Shown here: piece after piece, positions 12,232 through 27,087 of the stretch
Layout of the letters: every line of letters starts with the position of its first letter
Numbering within the stretch: the first letter of the stretch is position 1
From: Synaphobranchus kaupii
Taxonomy: Eukaryota; Chordata; Actinopteri; Anguilliformes; Synaphobranchidae
DNA: 64,000 nt
Direction: 5' to 3'
Assembly (NCBI GenBank): GCA_029718625.1
Contig: CM056376.1
Coordinates: 113,678,367 to 113,742,366, forward strand
The notes under the pieces: generated by a model
What the model was told of the DNA's origin: nothing
The model's database searches: none
What the model saw: the letters and a program-made list of their open reading frames with translations, nothing else
Position numbers and translations under genes: made by a program

Positions 12232-13184
12232 TGAGCCAACCGCAAAGACATGGCGCGCGGGGCGTGGGGTTGTTTATGACAAATGCAAACGCCTCTCCCT
12301 CTGGTTGGTCTGGCACTGCCGTAGTCAGGACCCAATACCACACCATGGCACAAGTGAGTCTCTCATTAGCTTTTCAAACTTTTTTGTGGCGGGAGTTTGA
12401 AAAACATCTCAGATAAATTAGGGCAGTCTGCTGTTTGAATGTGAGAGAGTCTTGCTTTGTGCCGGCTATGCAGAGACACACACACGCTGTTTTGCTCACA
12501 CACACACACACACATACACACTTTGCTCTTTTTGCCCTCGTCATAGATTGATTGTACATTCGCAGGATCAGGAATAATCCAGACCCTTTTTTATTTTTAC
12601 TCCTACACTTAACTTTCCTGCCACTCATATCCTCTTATCTATTTTTAAAAGTGACACGGAACACCGAGCGACAATGGGCGTAGCAGGAGGCCTTCCGGAA
12701 CACAGGCAGGAAGTGTACGCACCATGATCGAGAGATTCCAGTCGCATGCTGGAAGGGGCTGGCTTTAACACAGGAACAATCCCACAATCCCTTGCAGCCA
12801 AGGTCAGGCACATTGGACTCACTGAAAAACTCCAATCTATGAACAAAATCCTCATCCTGGTGGCTTTTTCAGTTTCCTTCGAGGAATGAGAAAACAGGGT
12901 CGGTTCCAGTTTCAGGTTGTTTTGAACCGACCCCCCCCCCCCCCCCCCCCACAAAAAAAGAGCTTAATTGGAAGTGAGAGAATAAATGCTGGAGGCATTA
13001 AGAACCATAATGTTCCCAAATTAAAGGCAGGTTAGCTCTGAGCGCTGCGGGTAATCGGATCCAGGCACTGCTGCAAGTTTACACTACACGGGCCTGCTTT
13101 ACGGACCGAGTGGCCCACGTTTGGCCAGAAGAACATGCACGCCACATCTTTCATTCATAAAGAGATAAGAAAAAAGAGTATGAG

Positions 13185-13484
13185 ACAGTAGCCCTTCCCC
13201 CCAAGCAGAACAGTCACTCTGCTCCCTACTCCTCCAGGCTAATATTAAAGCCAACTCGGACAGTACCCCTTCCCCCCAAGCAGAACAGTTGCTCTGCTGC
13301 CTACTCCTCCAGGCTAATATTAAAGCCAGCTCGGACAGTACCCCTTCCCCCCAAGCAGAACAGTCGCTCTGCTTCCAACTCCTCCAGGCTAATATTAAAG
13401 CCAGCTCAGACAGTACCCCTTCCCCCCAAGCAGAACAGTCACTCTGCTCCCTACTCCTCCAGGCTAATATTAAAGCCAGCTCGG
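13185..13484. repeat. 75-bp minisatellite, 4 copies
   Basis: Four head-to-tail copies of a 75-base unit (core TTCCCCCCAAGCAGAACAGT, then CTCCAGGCTAATATTAAAGC) fill exactly 300 bases. Copies differ by only a few substitutions, so the expansion is recent. As 75 is divisible by three, one plus frame stays open across copies (repeating LLQANIKASSDSTPSP). This is a by-product of the period and is not a gene I would call. Confidence 0.95.
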
Positions 13485-13754
13485 ATGTGGTAAATATTAG
13501 TCTTCCTCTCTAATGTTGACAGTGTGTGATTTTCCACACACCACAGAACAAAGGCCTGTGATACTGGAATACTGGACGCCCAGCTGAACTCAACTCTGCA
13601 ACAGAATAGGGCAGACTTCTACTGCAGGCCAGAAAAAAGACAGCCTGTAATTGTTAATGGCAGTAACACTGGCATGTGTGTGTGTGTGGGTACATGCATT
13701 CATATACATACATACAAAATAGTGTGACTACTGTATATGTACTTACAGTATATG

Positions 13755-14757
<1,003 letters not shown>

Positions 14758-14955
14758 TATCTCTGCTCCTATTACTTTGTGTCTGACTGGGCACTTGAAC
14801 ATTCAATTCAGAAACAATGTCTGTAGGGTTAACTCAAGCATGCACACATGAAGTGACATTCATGTGCATATAAATGCTCTTTACTCCCATATAAAATAAG
14901 CCAGGTACGGCACCATTTTGAAAAGAAGGGAAAGTAAAAGGAATAGAAAAAGTAA

Positions 14956-15134
14956 GAGTGACTTATACAACCCTTTAGCATTTTCTACATATTATCCATT
15001 TATACAGCTGGATACATACTGAAGCGATTCAGGTTAAGTACCTTGCTCAATGGTACAACGGCAGTGTCCTACCTGGAAATTGAACCTGCAACCTTTCGGT
15101 TACAAGGCCAGTCGCTTATACTACACTGCCGCCC
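14956..15134 (-). mobile_element. tRNA-derived SINE copy, tail-truncated
   Basis: It matches the SINE at 7424-7669 through its body and tRNA-like head, including CTTTCGGTTACAAGGCCAGT near 15095-15115. The B box has mutated (AAATTGAACC on the plus strand). The (TAATG)n tail is absent. Confidence 0.8.
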
Positions 15135-17278
15135 ACACTTAAAACACAAGGTTTCTTTTGTCTGGAAGAATAGGAACAACATCTTGTTGCCTGAATTACT
15201 TGAAGCCACCAGTTCAGACTTTCCTGTTTTAGGTTTTTTTTTTCTGTGTAGGTACAGTGCATAATCTGAGGTTTTCCTGCAAATTATAACTGTATGGGGA
15301 AAGTAAGCATTTGAAATGACAGCACCCGTGTTTATGCTTTAAACCGTTCTGCGTATACATATAACGAAAAAGGCAGAATGTGATTAAAAAGTGATTAAAA
15401 GCCAGAGATATTATAATGACGGGTTTCATTGGTTTTTAACTTTCCTCAACTGCCCACGACATATTAATGCATTTCTTGAAACTTGGAGATTTAAACAAGA
15501 AAAAATAAAAGAAAAACAGGTATTTTTGTAATACTAGGTTCTGGAACAGGCATCCGTGAGCATAGGCAGTTTGTGACATCACATCCTGTAGCAGGATGAG
15601 GATGTGTGCAGTCCGTGATTGTGGTGGGTTCTTCTTTGACCACAATAAGCTTGTTTACTCTCTTACCTCATGTGTTCAGCCTATATGCTAAGAATAGGCT
15701 CAATCATTTTTTTTTTTTGTCAGCAAAACAAAAAAATTTTCATTTAAAAATTGTCAAGATTTCCATTTATTTCTTTATTACTAGTTATTCTGCAACACAG
15801 AATTGTCGATAGTTGTGTGACTTTAATGCTGCTAAACCTGGTAAACCCCCATTCTGTTTATGTTTTCTACAGCAACTCATTTAAAGTTGTGCATTTGATT
15901 AACATATTGCTCAATGCATATCTCCCTGTTATTCTGTAAGTGAAGCAAAGGCATGCCATTTCACACACTTACAAAGCCCTCACTTCAGCTGTCTGACAGC
16001 TGTTTTTATATATATATATATATAAGCAGCTTCCGTCCGCTTTTTGGCGCGGCTCAAAAGTTTTAGTTTGTTTTAATTTGTACTTTTTTTAAAACAGTAA
16101 ACCTTGTTAATCTTAGAGAGTGTTTGGATAGTGTTACCATAATGTTTTCGTGTTTGTACGTCAGGCCAGAACTTTTGTCTGCAAAAAAAAACCGAGAAGG
16201 TGTTAGCATAGCTTAAGCCATTAATCACTCTTAACGGTTAACTCATGAAATTAAACACATCCTACAGCATTAAGATAAACAAAAGCTGCGATTTTTTTAT
16301 TAAGAGTCTGCCGAGGTTTCTCCGGCCTCTCAGGTTTCTCCGCAGTGCTGAGGAGGCCAAGCGATAGCGCCGTGACCTCGGCATTAATGATTAACTTCCA
16401 CGAGCCACAGTCGCTGGTGTAAGCAGGAAAACAGACGCGAAAACGAGGTCGTGCAGGTGTAAGCCAGAGCTCGGAGTCTCCGTTTGCTTTTTCTGCTGTT
16501 TGTGGCTGATGTGGGGGTGAACTGCTAAATTATAATAAATAAATAAAAAATATCAAAATAAGCAGACTGAGGCTGACACTGGCGTGCAGCAGAGAAACTC
16601 CTTTCACACTCACAGGGGGCTGCATCTTTAAGAGTAAAACCACCAACTGCATAAATCATTTTTTTTTAAAACACTCTGCTTCACTTTTTTGACTATGTGG
16701 CAGCCCTCTCCTGCTCAAACCCCCCCCCCCCCCCCCCCACACCCCACCCCCTGCCTGCCAGCGCGGTTTCACTCGACTGACTGATAATAACAGACACAGA
16801 AATGCTCTTATCCCATTTCTCTCCAATGAAATGAGTCACTTCCGCGGCAGCGCCGGCAGCTGGAACGCTGCCACCAGATACTTTGCTATTTACTGCCCGC
16901 TTCCCACCCCCCTACCCCCTCCCCCAACCCCCAAAGGAAGCCCGGGAAGCATTTTAGAGGACCCCGCACTTCCTGCTCAGCTTAAACATCCGACGGGACG
17001 CGGACCCGTCTCGTTCCAAGGCTGAGGTATTCTTCACTTCCTCTGCCTCGCTCTCAAACCCACCCCACCCCACCCCCTCAGGGGACTGGGTAGATTTACG
17101 TCCATCTCCGCTTCTGCTTCAGATGGGAACACCGTTGCACTCGCTCAGGACGCACACAAAGTCCTGAGGGGTGGAGTGCTTTTTTGGGGTTTAGTTTAGT
17201 TGACTTTATTTTTATTTTTTTTCGTTGTTGCTTTTTTTTGTAGAGCGCTTTAGTTGGGAAATATTCAGTTGGGGATGC
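15135..17278. other. Non-coding span, no gene seen
   Basis: Unique sequence with an (AT)n run at about 16007-16024 and a poly(C) tract at about 16721-16738. The stretch 16260-16480 is less repeat-like and contains ATTAATGATTAAC, a homeodomain-type motif. It could be a regulatory element, but nothing in the sequence alone proves this. Confidence 0.5.
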
Positions 17279-17485
17279 ACACACACACACGCACACACAC
17301 ACAGGGACACACACATATACACGTATGGGAACACGTACTCACACAGACAGTCACACACACACAGACTCACATATACAGACACACACAGGAACACACACAT
17401 ATACACGTATGGGTACACAAACACACAAATAGATACACTCTCTCTCACACACACACACACACATACACATGGGAACGTACTCACA

Positions 17486-17530
<45 letters not shown>
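17279..17530. repeat. Interrupted (CA)n microsatellite
   Basis: About 250 bases of CA repeats broken by ATAC, GGGA and CTCACA interruptions. Several segments are themselves duplicated: ACACATATACACGTATGGG occurs twice (about 17310 and 17396). ORFs over it are low-complexity artefacts. Confidence 0.95.
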
Positions 17531-17536
<6 letters not shown>

Positions 17537-18228
17537 TGGGACACGTGTTGAGCATTTGCACACTAAAAGAATCCTTGTGTGCAAGCAGGAACTGTAGTAA
17601 ACAAGGATTTGAAAAATGTGGGGGCAATTTTAGGGGTTGGCTGTGTTCAACCTCCCCCTCTTTCCACCCCGTCCCATAATTCAACAGCAGGAATTCTCAC
17701 AAACATGCAGTCTATTTTTTCCATTGCATCTTACCCTGGATAGAACGCAGTCTGCATTTTATTTTACATCTATGATAATCATGAAAAAATAAATACACAA
17801 ACCTTCCCACCACCATCAACACAAAGTATTGGCACGCTCCTGTGATTGTACATTGTAGCTTCGGCAAAATTAAAGTTTTGAACCATTCCACTCTTGGGAA
17901 AATCATATTGCCTTTGGCAAAGGTACACACATTACTGGGAATCCACATGTCATTAAACAACCAAATATGAGAAGCAGCACAGCATCTACCAAACAACAGC
18001 TGAACGCCACCAACCGCCCTGTGTCATCCAGCAGACCAGCAGAAATCAGACAGCTTTAATCCTCCCTGCTAACAGCTCATTACAAACATGGCATTATCAC
18101 ACACTGTTCTGAATTTTATTCTGTCAAAATTCTAAAGAAAAGAATGTAAAAACATAAACCACTACTGGCTGTGGGTTTGTAATTTTTTTTAAAAGATAAT
18201 AAAACAGCTGGTAGTTCTTAGGTCTTAA

Positions 18229-18468
18229 GCCTGGATTCAATCAACATTTGTCCTTACTTTAGGCCTGGATTTAATCAACATTTGTCCTTAACTTAAGGCC
18301 CACAATTGAATGCACATTTTAGCCATTTCCTTCACATACCCAGTTTGGGAGGAAGTTCAGCGATCACCAAAGTGATATCGGAAAACAGTGTTTGTGACGG
18401 AAAGCGGCTAACGCTTGGATTTAATTGTAAAACTAAATTAAGGACAAATGGTGATTGGAACCAGGCCC
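18229..18468. mobile_element. MITE with duplicated left terminal repeat
   Basis: About 33 bases at the right end (about 18435-18466) are the inverted copy of the left end (GCCTGGATTCAATCAACATT...). The left repeat is present twice in tandem, at about 18229 and about 18262. There is no coding capacity. The superfamily cannot be set, as I see no clear target duplication. Confidence 0.75.
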
Positions 18469-18659
18469 TTATTTAATCTCCTGTGAGGACTGACTGTTAA
18501 TTGTAACAACATGTTAAATAACCACAGGGTAAAGGTTCTGATATGGGAAGACATACTGTATACAAGGCAGGCATGTGACGTATAAGATTCACAGAGGAAG
18601 GCTGGTGAATCCAGGCTAGACAAACATTAAAGCATTTCAATAAAACTGAAGAGGTTGTT

Positions 18660-18970
18660 GGGTGGCTCACCCCGTTAAGGCACTGTTCTGTTCTTCAGTA
18701 TGGATATGCAGGGCGACGTGCGGTTGGCTCGTGCATCGGCCACAGAAGGGCGGATTGCAGCCAGCCAGGATGACTGCAACTCAACGCGCACAAGTGACCC
18801 CCGCTGGTCGATTGAGCACCCTCAAGTCCGCCTATCAAGCCCAAGAGGAATTGTCTTCCTCTGACACGTCCACGCAAGCCCGACTTGCGAACTGCAGTGC
18901 AGCTGACATCGCGTGCCTCGGAGGAGAGTTTCAGCAACGAGCGCTGCACAGTTGCCCACACCAAATTTTG
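18660..18970 (+). repeat. Possible tRNA-derived SINE-like repeat
   Basis: The start GGGTGGCTCACCCCGTTAAG resembles a tRNA 5' half with an A-box-like motif, and the block is GC-rich compared with its flanks. No second copy lies in the window, so this rests on resemblance only. Confidence 0.3.
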
Positions 18971-19313
18971 GAGAAAAAATTATTTAAAATGAAAAGAGGG
19001 AATCATTCAGGAATCATGCATGTACTGAGTGCAGAATAGGGCCTTCCCTTTATCTAACCACACCAAAGCAAAAGAGTCTGGAACAGCAGACTAATCCCTA
19101 CTGAAATGGTTTTCACCGGAAGATAACCCCCCCCCCCCCCAACATTTCAAACAAACATCAATCCTTGCAGTCAAGAGGGAGGACAAAATCATATTATGGA
19201 AACACAAAATGCATTGAGAAGCACAGGTTTTTTTTAACCTCTCTCTTTCAAAATGATAGCCTGAAGTCACTGTAACCCCAGATCTATACAGCTGGGATCC
19301 CAGCTGGGTTCTG

Positions 19314-19449
<136 letters not shown>

Positions 19450-20084
19450 CTAATACAAGACCTTTTTCAGTCCCTAAAGCATTCCTTTCAGTCCAGCCCA
19501 GACACGTCTCTCTAATGGTAGGGTTTGTGTTTTTATTCAGGAGGCCTGAGCCTTCTTCTTCTTCTTCTTTTATTTCCACTGAGGCAGATACCTGTTTGCT
19601 TTGTGCTGCCATTCACCCCATCGTCTCTGTTCAGGAACACTTTGGAAGCGCTGGATTGTAAATCATATTAGCCCAGAGCTCCTTTAATCTCTGCAGCCAG
19701 CCAGCTTTCATTTGTGGGTTTATTTGCTCGCCGGTTGGGTCCCCAGCCAAAAGGCCCTCGGCCTGCGCCAGGTTTGGGGCGTGTGGAAAAAGAGTGGTCA
19801 CGCCAAGTGATGACCTGGAAAAGTCGGTACGATAAAGCAGAATCTCAATGCGACTAAAGTTCCACAAGCTCTTGGCAGATGCAACTTAAATCTGTTTAAA
19901 TCTTTTAAAAAGGTGGGAGAAGTGCAAAGCAAAGAAGCAAAAAAAAAAAAAAAAAAAAAAGACGCAAACACAAAGATTGTAAGGTTCAGAAACTCCAGTG
20001 TGTAAGGTAATATCTAATAAACATTAGAAAGCTGGTTGCCAAAACAACATTTGCTGGGGGATTGAGGCCGTTTTTATGAGCCCT

Positions 20085-20357
20085 GGGGCCACATGTATAA
20101 AACTCAGAGTAAAAGAATGCGTAAAAGAATGCTCAGGGAGAATGTCGGAAATCTGCTTACGCAAAGTTTTACATTTTCTTTCTATCATGGTGTCGCCATA
20201 TCACACTGACTCCAAACACTGCGTATGTGTGGTGTCCAGTGTGTGCAGAGGTACGCAGATTCTCTTATTTTATACATCTGAATTTCTGCGTGTAAACTCG
20301 TTTACGCAGCGTTCTGAGGACATTTTTCTGCTCAGCGCTGTTCATACATGTGGCCCC
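20085..20357. mobile_element. MITE with ACATGTAT terminal repeats
   Basis: The left end GGGGCCACATGTATAAA is mirrored by the right end (TTCATACATGTGGCCCC). Inner parts also pair weakly around TTTACGC/GCGTAA motifs. The element is about 270 bases long with no protein. Flanks read CCCT and TGG, so the target duplication is unclear. Confidence 0.75.
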
Positions 20358-20915
20358 TGGTCACATTTAAATTTGCTGTAAATGCTGAGATGGGGTTTGA
20401 CTTGAGACCTAAGTGGTCAGACTGATGTGACACCAAATCTATACTGTAAAGTAATATTAGATGCGACTGCATTAGTTTAAATTGCTTCTTAGGTATATTA
20501 TCAGGTTACACCTTTGTTGGGTGCGATTATTTACTGCTAAGACTTCTTAAACAGTACCATCAAATCTACAAAACCATAATTTCTCCTCAGTCTGAATATT
20601 TGTTTTGCTTTAGTTCGATAACTCGTATAACAACGCAGTTCTCCGCAGAGTTCAGATCTGAAGACATTGGTTTTCTTGCTTCTACAGTCTTTACGTCAAT
20701 AGTTTATGACGTTGGGGTGATAAAATTATAAGTCTGGAGCATGCATGATGCACTGGGCTCATAATGAATGTATTTGTGAAAAGTGTGGCCTTGGGCACAA
20801 TTTAGACCGCTTCCTGTCACCACACCTCCTCTGATCCTCTGCGATTATGTCACAGAGGAGTCCTTTGCGTTGCCAGTTATGGAAAGGCGAAGCATTAAAG
20901 TTTGAGGACGTTTGT

Positions 20916-20999
20916 AACATAATGTAATGAAAGATAATGTAATGCCAGATACGCAATGTAAGGTATTGTAATGTATTGCAACATAATGTAATGCAATTC
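20916..20999. repeat. Imperfect TAATG-rich repeat
   Basis: Degenerate copies of TAATGTAATG and related pentamers fill about 85 bases. They may be an amplified relic of the LINE/SINE tail, but no body sequence adjoins. Confidence 0.6.
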
Positions 21000-21427
21000 A
21001 CAGACCAGCTGCTGATGCAGTGCAGTGTTCAGACACTCCCCTTTACGGACACCTGCATGACCCCACATTTAAGAAAATTCCACTCAAAACCGAACTCTGT
21101 ATATTACCTGCAGCCGAACACAGCCCAAACTCCTTAGGTGACCTGTAGCTACTCAAAACCCAAATTTTATGCCTGCATGTATGCAGGACAGGTGCTATGT
21201 CTATACACTCACAAGTAATAAAGCTTTGTCACTGAGTCCTTTCAGATTAGCCTAATTAGCCAGTTAGCCTCTGCAGGGTTACAGCTGGCCGAGGTTAGAT
21301 TACACTGCGCTACATCCACTGCCTTCACTACCTAGGACTGACCGCAAGGCCCAGTTAACATCCAGATATGACTCTTCAGTGATAACATTTTATTCCAGTA
21401 ATTCCACTTTATCACTATATGAGAAGG

Positions 21428-21613
21428 ATCTGCAGCCTGGTCCTGGAGAGCCACAGGGTCTACTGGTTCTTTTTTATTATTATTTAGCACTTAATTGATA
21501 AATTAGTGCAGTTAAGTTAACTCCCCTCACCTGGTTTCTCAGATTTAAATTGATTGCTGATTGTGTGGAGAACCAGAAAACCCTGGGGTGCTCCTGAAGA
21601 AGAGATGCAGACC
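21428..21613. mobile_element. MITE with ~45-bp terminal inverted repeats
   Basis: The left end (ATCTGCAGCCTGGTCCTGGA..., containing GGTCTACTGGTTCT) pairs with the inverted right end (GGTCTGCATCTCTTCTTCAG...). The interior is a short AT-rich spacer. No coding capacity. Confidence 0.7.
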
Positions 21614-23107
21614 CCGGTTATATTGTATCATCATCATCGTCATCAGGAAAAACGCCTCATGATTTAAAAGAAATAAATAAGAAGAAATGAAATTCTCAAC
21701 AACAAAAAAAAAACGCTCAACACAGCATCATGGTTTAGTGTTGGGCAATTTGAACAAACTTTATTAGTTGGTTTGTTATGAAACACTAACAGTACATATA
21801 GCTAGATGAGAATAAAAACCAAAATGATTAAAATTACTTCTAAAAATGGATATACAGTTTCTTCTCAAAACAATCATGATATTTATTGTTGCCTTCCTAT
21901 TTTTGTTACGTTTACACAAATTCTACCATTTTTATTCATTAACAATGTGGTACTGACACTGCTCCGTGTTCTACACTGGACATCAAATAAACTTGGTATT
22001 CTGTACTACCTGTGTGTTTCTTTTTTAATTCTATGTAGTGCATGTGTTCAGTTCACATCGTTGGTGGCTGGATTTTCTATACATCTTACTTGAATCAAGC
22101 TAGTGACTGTTAATGTGATGCGATTTGCCACGCAATACTTTCCTCTCATGGAATAATAAAGGCATGTGAATTTAATTGAATTGAACTGAATCAAATCAAA
22201 TCAAACGGAATTGAATCAAACCAATCATTCTGCACAGCCATGCCTAAAAGAAAGCAATGGCTCTTCCTGCCTTTCTGATTATGTTACATGTGAGGAAAGC
22301 AGATTATGACATAATTTTATTTCCTAGGTAATGCTGTACTTGAGTTAATTAAATTCCACTCAATTAAACATCCACCCTTCTAAAAATGAATAAAAAAAGT
22401 ATTGTTTTTTTATTGCGAGGAATGCAAGGCAGAAAGCGCATTGATATTCTGCATGGTCTGAAAAAACAGAAATGAAAGAAAATGGCCATTAAACCATTAG
22501 ATTTTTTTAGTTCTTAACTTCTGAATCTCCCTTCGAATAATAACACCTGAAAGCACCAAACCCATCATCATCTCCTGCCTGACGGGCACCAGGGAAAGGC
22601 TACATTTGCAAACTATTTGGCCTTGATTTGTGTTTTTTTGGGGGGGGTTTTCTGATTCTGTTTATGGTGCTAGGGGATTCAGTTATACTAAATGCCTCTG
22701 GAGTTTACCAGGGTCACTCTCAAGAGGTCAAAATCTGAAGTAGTGGACAAGTCTCATCTTTAGGTCACGCTGTGAAAATAAGGGCAGATTAAACTGACCA
22801 ATAGTATTACAATTTAATCTTGTAGGGCTCTGGCTGTTGTGTGCCGTGTTCCCATTGGCTGAATTGTGTTTATTATTGATTGTTTTTAACGCGTTTGTCA
22901 CCTACTCTCACCTCAAAGTAATTTCCAGTCTCCAGCACAGCCCCATCAGTCATTCTCAGCCCCTAAAATCCCTGCAGATTACTGATGATATTGAAAGCAA
23001 CATCGAATATCACCATAGTACTTTGAGCAAAATATTATTTTGCGTGATTGAAAATTAAAATTCTCATGGATCTGGAGGAATGTTTCCCCCCCTCTGTATT
23101 TAAACAG
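21614..23107. other. Non-coding span, no gene seen
   Basis: AT-rich unique sequence. The stretch 22230-22400 is low in repeats and rich in TAAT cores, and might be regulatory. No exon is recognisable. Confidence 0.45.
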
Positions 23108-23779
23108 TTATACCCCTATCACACACAAAACCCGGGGTCCACACATGATATTGAACACAGGTTCAACCCACTTTTGACCCGTTCATATCACACTATGGTC
23201 AGGGTTTCTTGCTGTTCACATAAGACCCAGGTCCAAAAGTTCACTTTTGTACACATCACTGCTGAACAGGGTTGTGAGTTAAAAGCGGACTTTGTCAGCT
23301 TTCTTGAAGTCCATTTTTTTCCTGCTAATATGGTTTGGTAGCCATCGGGCTAGCGAATACATGTAGTTTGCCGTTATGCTAGTTTAACTCAGTATGTTAA
23401 CTCCTGAATCGATAGCCCAATAATGTGAATGTTTTTATGTGAAAACTATGTCACAAACGTTTTAAGTAACATATTATTTGTTATTTAATATTCACTGTTA
23501 CATATTTACCTATGACAACTGAGCAATCCTCTTCTTGTGTGAATCTAGCTAGAGAAAATGATAAGATAATTCCTGAGTTGTTTCGTTCTAATATTTACAT
23601 GAATACGGTTTCCATCATTTATATATAAGTTTTGGAACATTGTTTCTGCAGAAGTTAAACACATGACAATATCGGGGGTCGCTCAGCTAGCCGTGCTGCA
23701 TAGAGTAACCCCCCCTTTCATACCGATGGCAAACATGGGTTTCACCCGGCTTGTTGCTTTGGTGTGAAAAGGGTATTAA
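23108..23779. mobile_element. Non-autonomous DNA transposon, ~670 bp
   Basis: The left end (TTATACCCCTATCACACACA, then AAACCCGGG) is the inverted, diverged match of the right end (ACCCGGCTTGTTGCTTTGGT, then GTGAAAAGGGTATTAA). Terminal similarity covers about 40 bases. The interior has no transposase. The class is uncertain. Confidence 0.6.
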
Positions 23780-26700
23780 AGTATTTTCTATATATATTTG
23801 ACTCAAGTCTTGTGTTCAGTACATGAAGCCTCCCCACAACTGTATTTATGTCGGCAGTGTATTACTTACACTGCTCTAAGCAGAGCTCTACATTCACAGG
23901 GGAAACGTCCTCCCTAGTAGAAAATTTGCAGCACAGAACGGGAGGAGAATAAAAAAAGAAATGCTGGATATTTATGTGACCTGAGGCCCCCCTGAGGTAC
24001 CAGCCAGGCCCCCTTGTATTTTTTTTAATTTAGTGAGGCCTGGATGCAACAGTAGTTACTGTTTTCCCTGGAAAATGTGTAATTGCGGACTTCCTCCCTA
24101 ATAAACTGTTCCAGAGAGCCAACTGCCATCCTCCCAGGGTGTCATTATCTCCTCCTCCAAGTCTGCGTCAGACTTGTACCACGCTCCCTAACCCAGCCTT
24201 AACACCCTACACTTTCACCACGCTCCCTAACCCAGCCAAAGTCAAAGACAGAAGTTGAATAAGTCCAGGCCTATACCTCCTGCAGCACAGCATCCCCAGC
24301 ACATTTTTAATGCTTGGTCAAGAGAGAAGAGTGCCCCCTACTGGCCCACCCTCACCACTGCTGCCAATGTCCCCGTTTACACAGGTTTCCCAGCCAAGTA
24401 GTAACCAGGCTCAACACTACCCATCAGGCAAGTCATCCATGGCTGCTAACCAGGCCATTAGCACAAGTTTACAAATGGACTGCAGTACTCTACTGCGGTT
24501 TTGGCACCAGTGGGCCACATGAAGACATTTCCGCCAAAGCCTCAAACAAAAATTAATCATTTATTCTGCATAAAACACTAACCTCTTTTCTGAACTGGAT
24601 TCTGCCCTGCAGAACAGGACAGAGCGTCTATGCAGTTCTTCGCCCAGCTTGGAAGCCAAACTAAACTTCCTAAATGCATTCGGGATACTTCTTTTCAACT
24701 GCATTCAGTTACTCCTTTTTGTAAGAAGTAAAAATAAACTGTATAAAGGTCTGAATTACTGCATGTTAACCCTGTCCAATGACAACTCTAACTGTACTAA
24801 TTGTATGTTTGTCTTGTGCAAACGGATTATTGTGAATTTGTTTTCATCTAAAATGACAGTGTCAGGGAGTTTAAATGACTCTAATTACGACTAACGCCAG
24901 AACCTTGAATGAGGCAGCCAAGGACACCACCTCCATGCAGCCCATTTTATGGTGTGTTCCATAAGCTGCACGTTCCTGCTCATTTGACCTCATAAGATAT
25001 ACTGCATGTGTGCAGTTGGTTGTAGTGGATGTCACAAAGCTAGGACATAGTGACATGAATATTGTCTGGGTTTTCTCGTGGCAAAAACCAGAGACATGGC
25101 CTCATGCTGAAGCGTTTCCTCTCTTTTTACCTAATTTTCACTCCCAAGTTGAAAGCTAACAATTTTTGGTTCCCAGAACATTGATAAAATCCTAGGGGTA
25201 AATTTTCCCAATATGTAAATTTGTCATGTTTCTTGGAAGTCTTTGCAAGAACTTGTGTGGAACAATGAAATGCTTTAAGGCTGTTTAAAGAATGTTTTTT
25301 TGTCATAATATGCTCCTGGAACCACTTGGTGATCTAGGTGAAATCTTCCCCCAACATTCTGAGAACCTTTGGTATCAGCTGGATAGCAAGGGATAAACCT
25401 GTTCCTGTGCCCACTAATGTTGAATCGTAGTTGGTGGCAACACTTGCTCTTCTGGGGTGGAATTTAAAACTGAAAATAAAATGCCTTCATCTCTGTTCCT
25501 GCAGTTCTGCTGCTGTATCAAAAGTCAAATACCTGGCTGCAAAAACTATGCAATTAAAAGCAGGGCTGGTCCGGTGGAGGCTTTATCACAGCCTCCTGAT
25601 CCACTCAGATTATCTGCGGAAGTGCCGCTTGATACGAGCTACTCTTAAACACAGCGACTGTGCCATAAAACGCTGGTATTTTCCACTTTTATCACAGTCA
25701 AACAACATCAAGCAAATTACATCATCCTGGTAAAAAAAATAGGAAATAGTTCACACACAATCAGAATGAGATGCATTTAACTCATTTTGGCATAGTTTAA
25801 GCACAGGCAGAAGACCAGGCTGTAAACAGTCCAGTTCAGACATTGCTCTACCAGCTACACAGGGCAGAGTTCAAGCCTAGAAAAAAATTGGTTTATTGAA
25901 AGGGAAAGGTTTCTTCGTCATGCAAAAAGAAAAAGCCCACGATACTTTGGTATCAGACTTTCGACAATCTCCCCTTCAGTCCACCACCTTCCACCATATA
26001 CGCGCAATTCCTGACAGGTTGATGGCCCTTGTTCACGATGAACGCGTTGGCACCATCGCAGCCTCATGGCAACCAAAAAAAAAAAGAAACGTTTGATCAA
26101 CATGTGTTATCATGCTGAAGTGTACTGTGGTCTCCCCTGCCTGCTTTCTGTAGGTACGCCACTGTGAACACCACACCTGACAGGTAATAACACTAAAGAC
26201 ATAATAACTAGAAGCATAAATAATAATAATGTTTGAAATGAATAGGAGTTCTTTTTTTGCAACACTTGAAGTATTACTGTTTGAGATAGACGACATGAAT
26301 TGCCCTCTTTGCCCTTTATAACTCTACTTAGAATATCCCAATTATTATTATTATTATTATTATTATTGTTAATAATGATCATAATAATAGTAATCTCAGG
26401 TAAGAGATTGCCACCCCAGCATGCATTCACCAAAGCAGGCTGGAGACCACAAGGTGGCACTCTCCAAACTGTGCATGAAAACTTTTCCAAGTGACCAGAC
26501 TCACGTGAACTTTGTGACTGACACCAATATGGTTGGAGAAAGAAGACCTCCAACCTGAGAAGGCAAACAAGCAAGGGTCATTATAAATGTTGCCTGAGTC
26601 TGACACACACACACACACACACACGTTTTTACAACCTGTCTCATTTTCCAGAGCGAACATGGTGCTGTACGTTTGTGAGTATGTTATCTCTTATGTTGTT

Positions 26701-26999
26701 AATTCAGTGTATCATATATTCTGGAGGTCTACCATGGTTGTTCTGGAGAGACTTGGATTGTTGCATAACATCTCTTCATACTGTTAGTTAACACCTAACT
26801 TGGCAGAATCTAGTAGGATATTCACTCTTGGACACAAACACATGTACGGAGGGCATTTTTACACAAGCTGAAGAACCTTTTTGCACTCTAAGATTCAAAG
26901 TTAATTTCTGTGCGCAACAGAAAAAGTACATCTGTCCTTCACAGGCACCTACTGAAAACAAACATTCCAGTGTTGGAGGAACTAAGAAATGTAGAAAAG

Positions 27000-27002
<3 letters not shown>
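23780..27002. other. Non-coding span with minor repeats
   Basis: There is no supported gene. An (ATT)n microsatellite lies at about 26341-26368, and a duplicated CACGCTCCCTAACCCAGCC block near 24180-24237. Confidence 0.5.

Positions 27003-27087
<85 letters not shown>

Noticed and set aside
18662..19039. 125-codon plus-strand ORF
   Set aside because: It falls in a SINE-like GC-rich repeat with open frames on both strands and no protein similarity that I recognise.
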